Below, one piece after another: positions 32,042 to 41,492 of a stretch of 64,000 nt of DNA. Each line of letters opens with the position of its first letter. The stretch's first letter is position 1. The DNA comes from Entamoeba invadens IP1. Lineage: Eukaryota; Evosea; Mastigamoebida; Endamoebidae. The notes beneath the pieces are model-generated. The model saw only the letters and a program-made list of their open reading frames with translations. It had not been told where the DNA came from and ran no database searches. The stretch lies in assembly GCF_000330505.1 (NCBI RefSeq), contig NW_004443753.1, positions 1 through 64,000 of the forward strand, given 5' to 3'. The translations under genes and the position numbers were made by a program.

Positions 32042-33245
32042 TTAATTGAAATTTTTATCCAACAGCAATGTTTTCATTCTACAAATAACATCATTTTGCC
32101 ATCCCCAACATTTTTGCGCCATCTCACAAAAGTGCTCTGTCTCTTCTTTAGTCCAATTTTTACTCACTCTATCTGTCATTTTTCACAATCTCGCAGCTTA
32201 TGACGGAACAACCGAACATTTAAGGAGGAAAGATTGAGGAAAGAAATACAACAAACACAAGGAAAATGGACTGGATGTCTTCGGACAGTTCACCCCAATC
32301 CGATAAACCACAGTCAACTTCGTAATCCTTGTAAAATGATAAGAAGGCGAATACCTCGTCTGGTGTGAACGGCGCGGTTAATATACTGAGGAAGACTCGA
32401 AGGCGTTTGTCAGAAGAATTAAACCCCCAACAAGTGAACGCAACAAACACACCCTTGACCAACTCGCTCCATTCAACCTTAAACTCCTTTGCTATCCTCA
32501 GTATTAAGTCTGCGGCATGGATAATACCTTCATCGTCTGTCCCTAACAACAGGTGTATTTGGTCGTCAAAAATCTCTTTACCACCAATAAAACTTGCGAA
32601 GTCGTCTAAATCCTCATCGCACATTTGTTGATATCCAAACTTTATAAAGTCGGCATCATCCCATTGCTTCGTCGCTTCTTCCATGATGGTGTAAAAATAG
32701 TACTCGCTATTATTTTTACCCAATAATTTCAGTAGTTTTTCAAGTTGGTATTTATCCATCTTCTTGCAGGTGGAGAGAAAGTCATTCATCTTCTTTTTAA
32801 CCTCCTCAACTTTGGAAACTTCCTCCTCCTTTTGTTTGATTGCCTCGATCTTTATTTTTTCCTCCTCTTCAATTTTGATACGTTCCTTTTCCTTCACTTC
32901 TAACCCGTTTTTGAATGCTTGAAATCCCATTTCCAAAAATGGAACTGTCTCGTCAGCTAATACCCAGAATTCATCAGGGTCACTTTTGAATTTAACAACG
33001 TTTTTCTTCTCTTTAGCGTCATACTCGACGTTCATCGTTGTCGTTCCTTTAAGTTCGATGACATCTTTTGGTTTTTCGTTCTGGGAGTTCTTGTCGAAAA
33101 AGATGATATACGAGTTCTTCCACACTAAATACCGTTTTTTCCATCTCTTCTTGAACATGACGGTGACACTTCCGTCCATTAAAAAAGGTCTTTTAATTTG
33201 GCTCAGCGGCTTTGTCTTCAAAGTCTCCAAATCACCACCTTCCAT
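32042..33245 (-). CDS. PH-domain protein with alternative C-terminal exon
   Basis: Residues about 15-115 form a pleckstrin homology domain (KRPFLMDGSVTVMFKKRWKKRYLVW ... FWVLADETVPFLEMGFQAF). A coiled coil rich in Glu/Lys (118-150) follows, then a helical domain. The unspliced frame ends at 32220 in a hydrophobic run. A GTTTGT donor at 32256 and a TAG acceptor at 32169 (88 nt) join in frame to VSKNWTKEETEHFC and a stop at 32042. The added 42 residues resemble a single SANT/Myb helix set (three Trp). PH domains usually bind phosphoinositides or proteins at membranes. The last exon is inferred. Confidence 0.7.
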
Positions 33246-33606
33246 CTCGGGTCAGATCTCAAAAATTTCAAGTTCAAAAAATGTTTTTTTCTAGTTCAAA
33301 CGAGTGTTTTTTCCCGATTTTTTGGTTATTTCAATGCCTTTATTTAATTAATAGCAACTTTTATTTATTTCAAATAAAATAATTATTCGAAATAATAAAA
33401 TACTTCTTTTTATTTTTCTTGTTTTAATTAAACCATATTTATAATTTATTTTGTTATACATTATAATTTTCATTAATTCTAGAAATGATAGTAATTATTA
33501 CTAAACAAATTCAAATCTTATTTATAGACTATAAATTATAGTTATCAATATCAACGAAACTATACTAAAACTATAAAAATACCAACGACGAACTCTATTT
33601 AAGACA
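33246..33606. other. Intergenic spacer, no gene seen
   Basis: AT-rich. It holds the presumed promoter of the PH-domain gene and the 3' flank of VPS28. No features beyond that. Confidence 0.6.
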
Positions 33607-34194
33607 TCAAGTGTTGTTGATTTCCTTAAACAAATTGAGAGCTGAGTTCAAAGTATTAACAAGTTGTGGGCTTTGATCTTTCAGCAAGTCACCAGCTTTT
33701 TCAAAGTCCCAAGCTTTCATCTTTGCTTCCCATTCCCGTAACTCCTTTTTGACATTTTCGAATTGAAGGTTCTTCGACTCGAAAGCGGAGAGTCCGATGT
33801 TGATTGCGTTGAGTAGTCTGAGGCATTCTTGGACGTCATAATTTTCTAAGTATATTGTGTCGTTGAGCCCCAATATATTAATAACAATTTCAATGATTAA
33901 ACGCCCGTTTGCTATTACTCGGTGCTCCTTAATCATTGGTTTGCCTTTTGTGAGTCGATTCAATGACATCCCACGTGGGATGTCATAGTCTTCATAAAAT
34001 TGTGTGATGGAGGTGTATCCACATGTCGGGAATATCCTCTCATATCGGTCAAACTCCTCTGTGCACTGTTTCACATACGTCTCATAATCTATTAAACTCT
34101 TCACAAATAAGTTCTCTAGAAACTCAATTGACATCACAGTCGCATATAAGTCCGTTTTGTGCTCAACTCGTTTCCTCTCGTCTTCAAGCTGCAT
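33607..34194 (-). CDS. VPS28: ESCRT-I subunit VPS28
   Basis: The 195-residue protein matches VPS28 throughout: the N-terminal helical region LYATVMSIEFLENLFVKSLIDYETYVKQC, a linker, and a C-terminal four-helix domain (YDVQECLRLLNAINIGLSAF ... LREWEAKMKAW). VPS28 bridges ESCRT-I to ESCRT-II in sorting ubiquitinated cargo into multivesicular bodies. Length and single-exon structure fit. The start is the first ATG, MQLEDERKRVEHKTD. Confidence 0.88.
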   Translation of the reverse strand: MQLEDERKRVEHKTDLYATVMSIEFLENLFVKSLIDYETYVKQCTEEFDRYERIFPTCGYTSITQFYEDYDIPRGMSLNRLTKGKPMIKEHRVIANGRLIIEIVINILGLNDTIYLENYDVQECLRLLNAINIGLSAFESKNLQFENVKKELREWEAKMKAWDFEKAGDLLKDQSPQLVNTLNSALNLFKEINNT

Positions 34195-35037
34195 GTCTAT
34201 TTTTTGTAGTTCATTTTATTATACAAATAGTAAATGAAATTTACTATTTGGAATTGAAGTGGTCTAAGTGTTTTGGTTTTGAATGTCATTTCCATTTTTT
34301 TTCAATATTGTCATATAAACTAGTTACTATATTATAACATAACTATATACATTAATATAGTATTACTATAGTATTAATTAATAATATTTATTATTATTAC
34401 TTAATAATAATAAAGTTTTATTTAATCTATATATTTATTATAACAATCTTGTTTGATTCTGTACAAAATAGATAAAGATTTGTTGTTATTATAACCAAAA
34501 GAAAATCTCAATCATAAAGCATGGACTCTGCCTTATCAAGACTTTTATTTATAAATATTAGTTAATAAAAATATTAATATTTTAATATTTTTATTAATAT
34601 TTTTAATATCTTGAATATGATTGAAACAAAATTCAAGTGGTTTAAAAATAAGGAAATTACACGTTTATTAAATACGTTTCCCGTTTTTTTAAAGTTTATT
34701 ATTCTCATATCATTACACAGGCCAAAAGGGGAAAAACACCAAAAATGACTATATATCCCTAAAAAAACTGGTCAATTTGAAAACAAGGGCGTTATTTTAA
34801 GTGTTAATGAATTAAAACTGAAATAGATTTTAATGGTTTTGGGTGGAATTGATTCAACCATATACTAATTTATTTAAGTTAAAATTTAACTATAAAAGTC
34901 TGACATAAAAACATACGACAAAGTTTAACATAAAATAAGATGACCATATTACTTAATCCATATGATTAGAACATATTAAAGTCATATACATCCAATAAGT
35001 GTCGATATATCATTCAAATAACAACAATCAACAAATC
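34195..35037. other. Intergenic, AT-rich with an AT-only palindrome
   Basis: No gene seen. At 34562-34597 there are perfect 16-bp arms around TATT, composed only of A and T. This is unremarkable at this base composition. Confidence 0.6.
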
Positions 35038-36093
35038 TTAATTCTTATCTTGTTGGATATGTAATACTTCTGTTGGAACCTCGACATGAAGTGGGTTCTT
35101 TTCTTCGTCATGATTTAAGTGAGTGTCTTGTATTAATGTTTGAGCTGTCAGTGTATTATTTCCCCCAATAGAATTTTGGCACATTTGATACAAGACGTAT
35201 CTTTTAATTTTCAATGGGATATTCCCCCCGACACCGGTCAATGCATTTTCAATTCCATTATACTCAAAACACTTTTGTACACAATAATACGACCCTCTCT
35301 TCCTCTTTCCTATACAAATATCTTTCTCCCCAAACACACACAGCGATCGTTGTTTCTGTTTACAGAATACAAAAGCTTTATCTGCGCATTCTTTCTTCAT
35401 TTTAAACATCAAAGGGGACTCAAGTCTTCCTTTCGTATTGAAAGTGAACACAAAAGCGTTCTCATCTTTGACATAAACTCCCTGTTCATGTATCGACTCT
35501 TTAACATATCCCCCGTATTTCTCGCCATCAACACTCTCTATCACAAATAACAAATTGCTCTTCCCGACAATATCCGCCTTCAGAAAATTGTTCTTTTTGT
35601 CCGTCGATGGGTACGAATCAAAGATGACCTTCTCGACAAGTAAATTCGTCCACTTTTGGATCAAAATCGTCTCACTCTCATTCATCATTAACGGCGCCTC
35701 TTTAATCCCATCAAACCCAATTTCGATTAAATCACCTACTACATCTTTGTCATAGATCACTCCCAACTCCTCTTTCCGCTCACTATTCTTCCGAAGTTCG
35801 ACGTCAAGACGAATCTCCTCCGTCGAGTTTCCGATGAATGTCGAGATCGCTTTGACGGCTATCGAGACGTTCTCGATGTTCCGTTGCAGCGATTCGACCT
35901 TCCGTGTTAACTCCGTTCGCCGATTCTCAAGCTTTTGTAATCGTTCGGAAGGAATGTCAGCTTCATTCAAATCGGTGTGTTGAAGTTTCAAGAGGTACAT
36001 CTTCAAGTCGTTTTTGATGATTTCAAAGGAGACATCTATTCGGGGATTTAAGGAATCAATTGTACTAATGAATTTCTGTGTTGTCTCCTCCAT
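35038..36093 (-). CDS. TLDc-domain protein with N-terminal coiled coil
   Basis: The ATG at 36093 (MEETTQKF) is preferred; the frame extends nine codons upstream but only from a TTG. Residues about 1-110 form a coiled coil (RLQKLENRRTELTRKVESLQR). The TLDc region follows: LIQKWTNLLVEKVIFDSY, LLFVIESVDGEKYGGYV, AFVFTFN, SLCVFGEKDICIG, CVQKCFEYNGIENALTG. The tail is low complexity. Entamoeba has many such coiled-coil/TLDc proteins. It is related only distantly to the TLDc gene at 29021. Function unknown. Confidence 0.7.
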   Translation of the reverse strand: MEETTQKFISTIDSLNPRIDVSFEIIKNDLKMYLLKLQHTDLNEADIPSERLQKLENRRTELTRKVESLQRNIENVSIAVKAISTFIGNSTEEIRLDVELRKNSERKEELGVIYDKDVVGDLIEIGFDGIKEAPLMMNESETILIQKWTNLLVEKVIFDSYPSTDKKNNFLKADIVGKSNLLFVIESVDGEKYGGYVKESIHEQGVYVKDENAFVFTFNTKGRLESPLMFKMKKECADKAFVFCKQKQRSLCVFGEKDICIGKRKRGSYYCVQKCFEYNGIENALTGVGGNIPLKIKRYVLYQMCQNSIGGNNTLTAQTLIQDTHLNHDEEKNPLHVEVPTEVLHIQQDKN

Positions 36094-36411
36094 TTCTCTC
36101 TTTCTATTCCATTTTATCAAGTTTCTCTCATTTCATTGTGGTTTCATTCTCCTTGTTTTTACTATTATTTATAGCATTTGTTTTCTTCGGCATGGATTTT
36201 ATCGGAATTTGTTTTTTTTTGTCGAACACTGAATGCCATCGAATACTTTCGTAGGAGAGTATTTCATTTCCTATAAAAATGCTGTTCTTAGCAAGACAAC
36301 TGAAACACAAAGCAGACGAAGAAATCCCAAAAAATTAAATAACACAATTTGAACTTAAAAAATGTTATTGTGACCACACAAAAAGTTCGAAGCAAACAAT
36401 TAAATCTTTCA
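36094..36411. other. Spacer between divergent genes
   Basis: No gene supported; a 60-codon minus-strand frame here has no motif. It presumably contains the promoters of the TLDc gene and the bromodomain gene. Confidence 0.55.
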
Positions 36412-37335
36412 ATGGAGAACGCTAAAGGGGGGATTCAGTCGATAGAAAATGCTGTTCGACAGTCGAGGAGGCGAGTGACTCGTTCAATGACACCAGCAGA
36501 GGTAGTAGAAGAGCCTCTCCCGACACAACCGAAACCAGAAGTCCTGAGTCATAAAGATAAAGAAAGGTGTCAACGGCTTATAAATGACTTAGAGAAGACA
36601 GAAGGGTGTGAAGTCTTTATGGAACCCGTTGATCCGATTCAATGGAATATCCCGCAGTATTCCGAAATCATTAAGACACCTATGGATATTGGAACAGTCA
36701 AAGTGAAGCTTCACAAAAATTTCTATCCCAGTCGCGAAGACTTTGTCGCGGACGTACGTTTGACCTTTCAAAACGCTATGACCTTTAACCCGCCCGACAA
36801 CCCAATTCACAAAAACGCTAAATTCCTCTTAGCGATGTTTGAGAATCACAGTCGGCATGAATTCAGAGACAAAGTTAAGAAGACTAAACTCATGAAAGAA
36901 GACGATGAAGATGACGATGAGGAAGACGAAATCAAAATCGAAGATGAAGACGGAGATGGTGAAGACGAAATTGTAAGTAAAAAACCCCGTAAAGCTAGAA
37001 AGGATGGAAAAAGTCCTAAAGAGATCAAAGAAGTCAAAATCGAGCTCATCGAAAAGGACTTCAAAGAAAAGGCAGAGAAGAAACGGGAGACCCGCGCTCT
37101 CTCCCGCATCGATAAAAAATATTTGGCGGAAAAACTGCAAGATGTCCCTCATGACGTCCTCAATGACGTCGTCGATATCTTAAAACTCGAGAAGGAAAAT
37201 ATCTCAAATAATACTATCACTATTAACTTCGATAACTACAAATATAAGGATTTGAAGGCCGTTGTGGCTCTTTTTAGACAACTCGACACCCAAAAACAAG
37301 AGCTGTCTGACTCTATTAAGTCGTCCGAGGAATAA
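36412..37335 (+). CDS. Bromodomain protein with ET domain (BET-like)
   Basis: From ATG 36412 the product has 307 residues. The bromodomain spans about 48-150: WNIPQYSEIIKTPMDIGTVKVKL, then FQNAMTFNPPDNPIHKNA, with the acetyl-lysine-binding Asn126 in FNPP. An acidic run follows (155-190), and an extraterminal (ET) domain at about 225-300 (KKYLAEKLQDVPHDVLNDVVDIL). BET proteins read acetylated histones and recruit transcription factors. A single bromodomain plus ET is the plant/protist arrangement. The frame extends upstream only through a TTG. Confidence 0.88.
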   Translation: MENAKGGIQSIENAVRQSRRRVTRSMTPAEVVEEPLPTQPKPEVLSHKDKERCQRLINDLEKTEGCEVFMEPVDPIQWNIPQYSEIIKTPMDIGTVKVKLHKNFYPSREDFVADVRLTFQNAMTFNPPDNPIHKNAKFLLAMFENHSRHEFRDKVKKTKLMKEDDEDDDEEDEIKIEDEDGDGEDEIVSKKPRKARKDGKSPKEIKEVKIELIEKDFKEKAEKKRETRALSRIDKKYLAEKLQDVPHDVLNDVVDILKLEKENISNNTITINFDNYKYKDLKAVVALFRQLDTQKQELSDSIKSSEE

Positions 37336-37757
37336 CTCGTTGTGTGTTTGTCTTCTTTTGTATCTTTTTCTATTCAATGCCAAAGAGTTTGAAATCGTTC
37401 AAAGACTTTTGGGTTTCTTGTCTTTTTTAGCTACAGTCTTCTTTGAAAAATGGACAATCTCACTTTTTTGGTTATAGTTTATGTTATAGTTTATGTTATA
37501 GTTTAATTTTAATTTGATAATACTATTAGTAAAACTATACAATCTAGTAATTTCAAAGTTTTTTTATTAGAATAATACTATACGATTACAATTCTATTGC
37601 AACTATAACGGTTATTTTCTTATCAAAAAACAAAATAAAGACAAAAGAAGACATAAAAATGCTGAAGAAAACAAAAAACGAATTTTTGTTCCGATAAAAA
37701 AAAACGACGAAATAATGACCAGTGGACGAAACCCTTTTTAGGGCAATATAATCCCAT
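37336..37757. other. Intergenic spacer, no gene seen
   Basis: AT-rich, with a triplicated TTATAGTTTATG motif near 37473-37503. No gene. Confidence 0.55.
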
Positions 37758-39491
37758 ATGAAGCGACATCAGAGTGTTTTCCAAGACAAACGGAAAGCGA
37801 AGAAGCAACTCACACAAGAGGAAGTTCGAGTGAAACAATGGTTCAACGAGAGAGCACGACAGAAAAAGGATATCTTCAACATCAACAACGACGACGAACA
37901 AGAAGAAACATTTACCCATGGAGGTGAAAGTCTCTCCACCACCAAATATGGGTACATCGATGTTCCCGAGAACGTCGACCAAGACGTCGAGGCTGAACAG
38001 GTTGATCTTCAAACTTCCAATCGCCCCGACACACGGGGACGGTATGAAATCATGATAGAGAATTCGAAGATGCGAAAAGAGGAGAAACGTGTCCAACGCG
38101 ATCAACAGGAAACTCGTCTCGATTACTTGGATAAGAACTTGGACGAGGTCTATTCAATTGCAAACCCACGACAGAGAGGCGACGACAACGAAGGTGATGA
38201 CTATGCAATCCTCTTGCAAAAAATGATCAGCGACAAAACAAGATCTACCGCCGATCAGGTAGAACAAGACACCGAAGAGGCGCGGATAAAGAAGATCCAG
38301 CTCGAGGTCTCCAACATTAAAGAGCGTAACGCAAAGATATTCGAGGGCGCTTTTCTGTCCCGTCATAAGGTGTCGGGGAACACCACGGAGGAATTTGCGG
38401 ACGTCGACGATATGTTAGGGAAAATCGAGGATGAAGATATCGTTGATGTTATCTATAAAATCGGAGATGGGTATAACTGGGGAGCCAAAGTTGATGATCA
38501 GGAAACACTTGCGAAACAAGCTGGAATTGTTTTAGATGGAGTTGAGGAATTAGGAGTTCTGAAAGCGACTCAAGGCCTTCAAGCATTTGTTGGGGAGATT
38601 TTGAATCGTCGAGAAGAAATGATGAGTATTGTTATTGATAATGTTTTTCAAAGTGTTCATTGGGAAGAGGACGAAAAGACTATAAAACAATTGGCGGTTT
38701 TGATGCGAGTTTGGTCAACGTCTGACTTTGGCTCGATGATTTTAATGAAAATTATGGACTTTTTGGGCGGACTTTTTACGGGAATTGCAGTCGGAAAGAG
38801 ATTACCGTTACAGTGTGCCGGGGCGATCTTGTTGTCAGAAGTGTGCGAAACAAAATTTTTACCGGAGTTTTTTAAATTTCTGAGAGAGGCGTTTGAACTG
38901 GTAAAAGAAGCCAAGACGGGAGAGCTTGTCAAGTTTGATTCGGCTTTGAATCTGGAAGGTGAGGAACTGAAAGGATATGCAAAGAGAGTTGTGATTGAGA
39001 TAGTGACACGAATTGTCAAAACGAAAAGAACTGAAAATACGATTCGCAATGCGATTTTCAAGATTGTGGATGAGATGCGGGAGATTGATGGGTGCGAAAC
39101 GATCATCGCGGAGTGGGATAAAAGCGATGAGGATCTTGGATTTACATTCACAATTGTCCCACGCACCCCTGTACCGATGATTAGAATGTTCAACCCAAGA
39201 ATCAACACGACGGACCTTCTCAAAGAGCGCAAAGAAGTCAAGAAAAAGCTCAAGAAGGAAACAAGAAAGGCACAGAAGAACGAGGAAATTATCACCGACC
39301 ACGTGGTCAAACAAAAACAACATGAAGAAAACATCCAACGCGAAAAGCAGAAGAAGGCTTACGGTCTTATTATTAACGAGCTTCAGCAACAGGCGAACGA
39401 AGTTAAGGAGATGCAGTATCAATCGTTTGCCGGGCCTGATAAGTTTGGGAGAAAGAACAAAAAGAACTTCAGAAAGAAAATTAAGTATTGA
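37758..39491 (+). CDS. NOP14: NOP14-like small-subunit processome protein
   Basis: The 577-residue protein fits NOP14. It has a basic N-terminus with a KRxxSVFQDKR start, an acidic middle (EDEDIVDVIYKIGDG), a helical repeat core (LAVLMRVWSTSDFGSMIL), a C-terminal PRINTTDLLKERKEVKKKLKKE motif and a coiled basic end (KAYGLIINELQQQANEVKEMQ). NOP14 acts with NOC4/EMG1 in 18S rRNA maturation in the nucleolus. It is shorter than yeast NOP14 (about 810 residues), mainly in the N-terminal acidic regions. Long antisense frames over this gene are shadows. Confidence 0.82.
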   Translation: MKRHQSVFQDKRKAKKQLTQEEVRVKQWFNERARQKKDIFNINNDDEQEETFTHGGESLSTTKYGYIDVPENVDQDVEAEQVDLQTSNRPDTRGRYEIMIENSKMRKEEKRVQRDQQETRLDYLDKNLDEVYSIANPRQRGDDNEGDDYAILLQKMISDKTRSTADQVEQDTEEARIKKIQLEVSNIKERNAKIFEGAFLSRHKVSGNTTEEFADVDDMLGKIEDEDIVDVIYKIGDGYNWGAKVDDQETLAKQAGIVLDGVEELGVLKATQGLQAFVGEILNRREEMMSIVIDNVFQSVHWEEDEKTIKQLAVLMRVWSTSDFGSMILMKIMDFLGGLFTGIAVGKRLPLQCAGAILLSEVCETKFLPEFFKFLREAFELVKEAKTGELVKFDSALNLEGEELKGYAKRVVIEIVTRIVKTKRTENTIRNAIFKIVDEMREIDGCETIIAEWDKSDEDLGFTFTIVPRTPVPMIRMFNPRINTTDLLKERKEVKKKLKKETRKAQKNEEIITDHVVKQKQHEENIQREKQKKAYGLIINELQQQANEVKEMQYQSFAGPDKFGRKNKKNFRKKIKY

Positions 39492-40601
39492 TTGGTTAGT
39501 TATGTTTGTTGGTTAGTTGAGACGCAGTTTGGGGAATGAGACATTTCGATTTGAACTTATGAACTATTCGTTGATGATTATTTGTCGAAATTATTGTAAG
39601 AAATGAAGTTTAAATACTTAGTTTTATATTATTACTATTATAATGATTTTTACGTACTATTTGATATTATAGATAATAATATAGTTTTAATTTTATAATT
39701 ATTTAGTTCGAATTATTTAACCCATTTTGGGTTCAAATTTTCATGTATCATTTTTAATAATATATTTTGTTATATAATATAATACAATTTAATAGTACAA
39801 CACATTTTGCTCGTTAAACAAAAACTCGTTATTATTTCAATTTGTGTAAATTTTGCAAATGGTTCAAATTTTTCATTTCGGGGTTTCTTTTGCCCGATAT
39901 TGATGCAATACAACCCGTTTTTTCTATCTTCCCATTAAAACAACATCAAAAACTAAAATCACAAATATATATTTAATATACTATATATTATAAGATATTT
40001 TTGAAGTTTGAGTAACAAACGCATTTTTGGTATTAACGAACAATCGATTTTTTTGAATTATTGTTTTGATTTTGAGCTATTTGTATTTAAATTTTAAACT
40101 AAATTATTGTAAAAAAACGGGAATGCCTGACAAATCTGAATTTGCTGCGTAATTGTAATTGTCTTATAATTTATAATAAATAGTAATAATTATAATAAAA
40201 ATTGATATTATTTATAAAAATAGTTTGGGTTGTATACACTTTGAGTAAAAACGGGAAATTTTATAACATTTTAAACCAACAAAAAACAAAAAAATCTCAT
40301 CAAAGTACTCCCACAACCGCACAGAAAAAGTGGCTGATGGAACTTGCTGTTTATACAAAAAAATCAAAAATATATTGCCCATTTTACCTTTTCTTTCATC
40401 TGTTGTTTTTACTATAAATTAATAGTATTAAAACCTATAATTAACCAAACGAAACTGTTCTTTCTAAAAATACATTTCAAATTGCCGCCCGAAATCTGCT
40501 CAAAAAATGAATGAAGCTTCTATTGCAATAAAAATTCACTACTAGCCTGCTGTGTTTTTTTCGCCCTTATTTAAACTGAACTACAAAACTGATGAAATCA
40601 A
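39492..40601. other. Intergenic, no gene seen
   Basis: About 1.1 kb of AT-rich DNA. A 71-codon plus-strand frame near 40202 has no motif and poor composition. Close to the next start, TTATTTAAACTGAAC at 40568-40582 resembles Entamoeba TATA-like and GAAC promoter elements. Confidence 0.5.
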
Positions 40602-41253
40602 ATGACCACGTTCGTTCCGGCGTCGCCAAAATCATGCGAAGATTGTGATTTTGACAGAGTGATCCGAAAAGTAGACGAGCTTATTCATTCGTCAAAAGAA
40701 ATTCTCTCAATTCTTGCCCCCAAAAAGATTGAAGAGGTTCTCAACGCAAAAACTTTTGAGGAACTCATTATCCTTGTCTATCCTCTCTTCTTTGATTTGT
40801 ATAGAAATCCGTCTCTCTCAATTTTGTACAAGCAAAAACTCTATGACTTTTTTATAAGAATCACAAACCGCATCAAGTTTGTCTCTTTTTCATTGGCAGA
40901 ACGAAATAACATTTTAAATAACAAAAAGTATGTTCTTCAGTTCTAATGAAGTTGGCGATGAAGCAAATTGCTGTGAGTTTCTCTTCAACTTACAGAAGAT
41001 GGACACGTCACGTAAGATGAGTATCGATCACATGTTAGATCCGCTTTGTTTTAATACTCAAGCTGCTTTGATCAAGAAGGAGAAGTTGAAGAACTTAATG
41101 AGCTCTGCCAATTCATATCAAACTCAAGCCGTATATATGCTTCTTGCTGAAAGAATCAATGGGTGGAATTTCGAGGTTAATATCGACACTTTACCTCTCT
41201 CTGTTGTCAACGAAATGCTCGATATCTTCGACAACACTTCCTTTGTGTGTTAA
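40602..41253 (+). CDS. Hypothetical helical protein, two exons
   Basis: Two ORFs in different frames join cleanly through an intron at 40878-40941 (64 nt), with GTTTGT donor and CTTCAG acceptor. Splicing gives RITNRI-N-SNEVGDEANC and a 195-residue product. It is helical (KVDELIHSSKEILSILAPKK, FEELIILVYPLFFDLYRN, QAALIKKEKLKNLMSS). I recognise no family. The splice motif is the best in the window, which supports this being a real gene. Confidence 0.65.
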
Positions 41254-41492
41254 CTCTCTGTTTATTTTTGTTATTCAATTGTACTACTATCATATAGTAT
41301 TTATTACTACTATTTATTTATATATATATAGTAGTTATTAGTAATATTATACTATTTGATATTCATTATAGTTTTCAATTCCAATTTGCTTTATTGAAAT
41401 TTTTTTTGAATTCCAAATTGCGAAAGTTTTCAAGTCGGTTGTTGCAAAATGCTAGTTTAAAGGAACTAAAATAATAGAAAAAAAAACATTCA

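Noticed and set aside
34562..34597. Perfect AT-only palindrome with 16-bp arms
   Set aside because: Only A and T in a very AT-rich spacer; expected often enough by chance to carry no weight.
38657..39422. Long minus-strand ORFs opposite NOP14 (225 and 187 codons)
   Set aside because: They are antisense shadows of Lys/Glu-rich coding sequence, with Phe/Ser/Leu composition.
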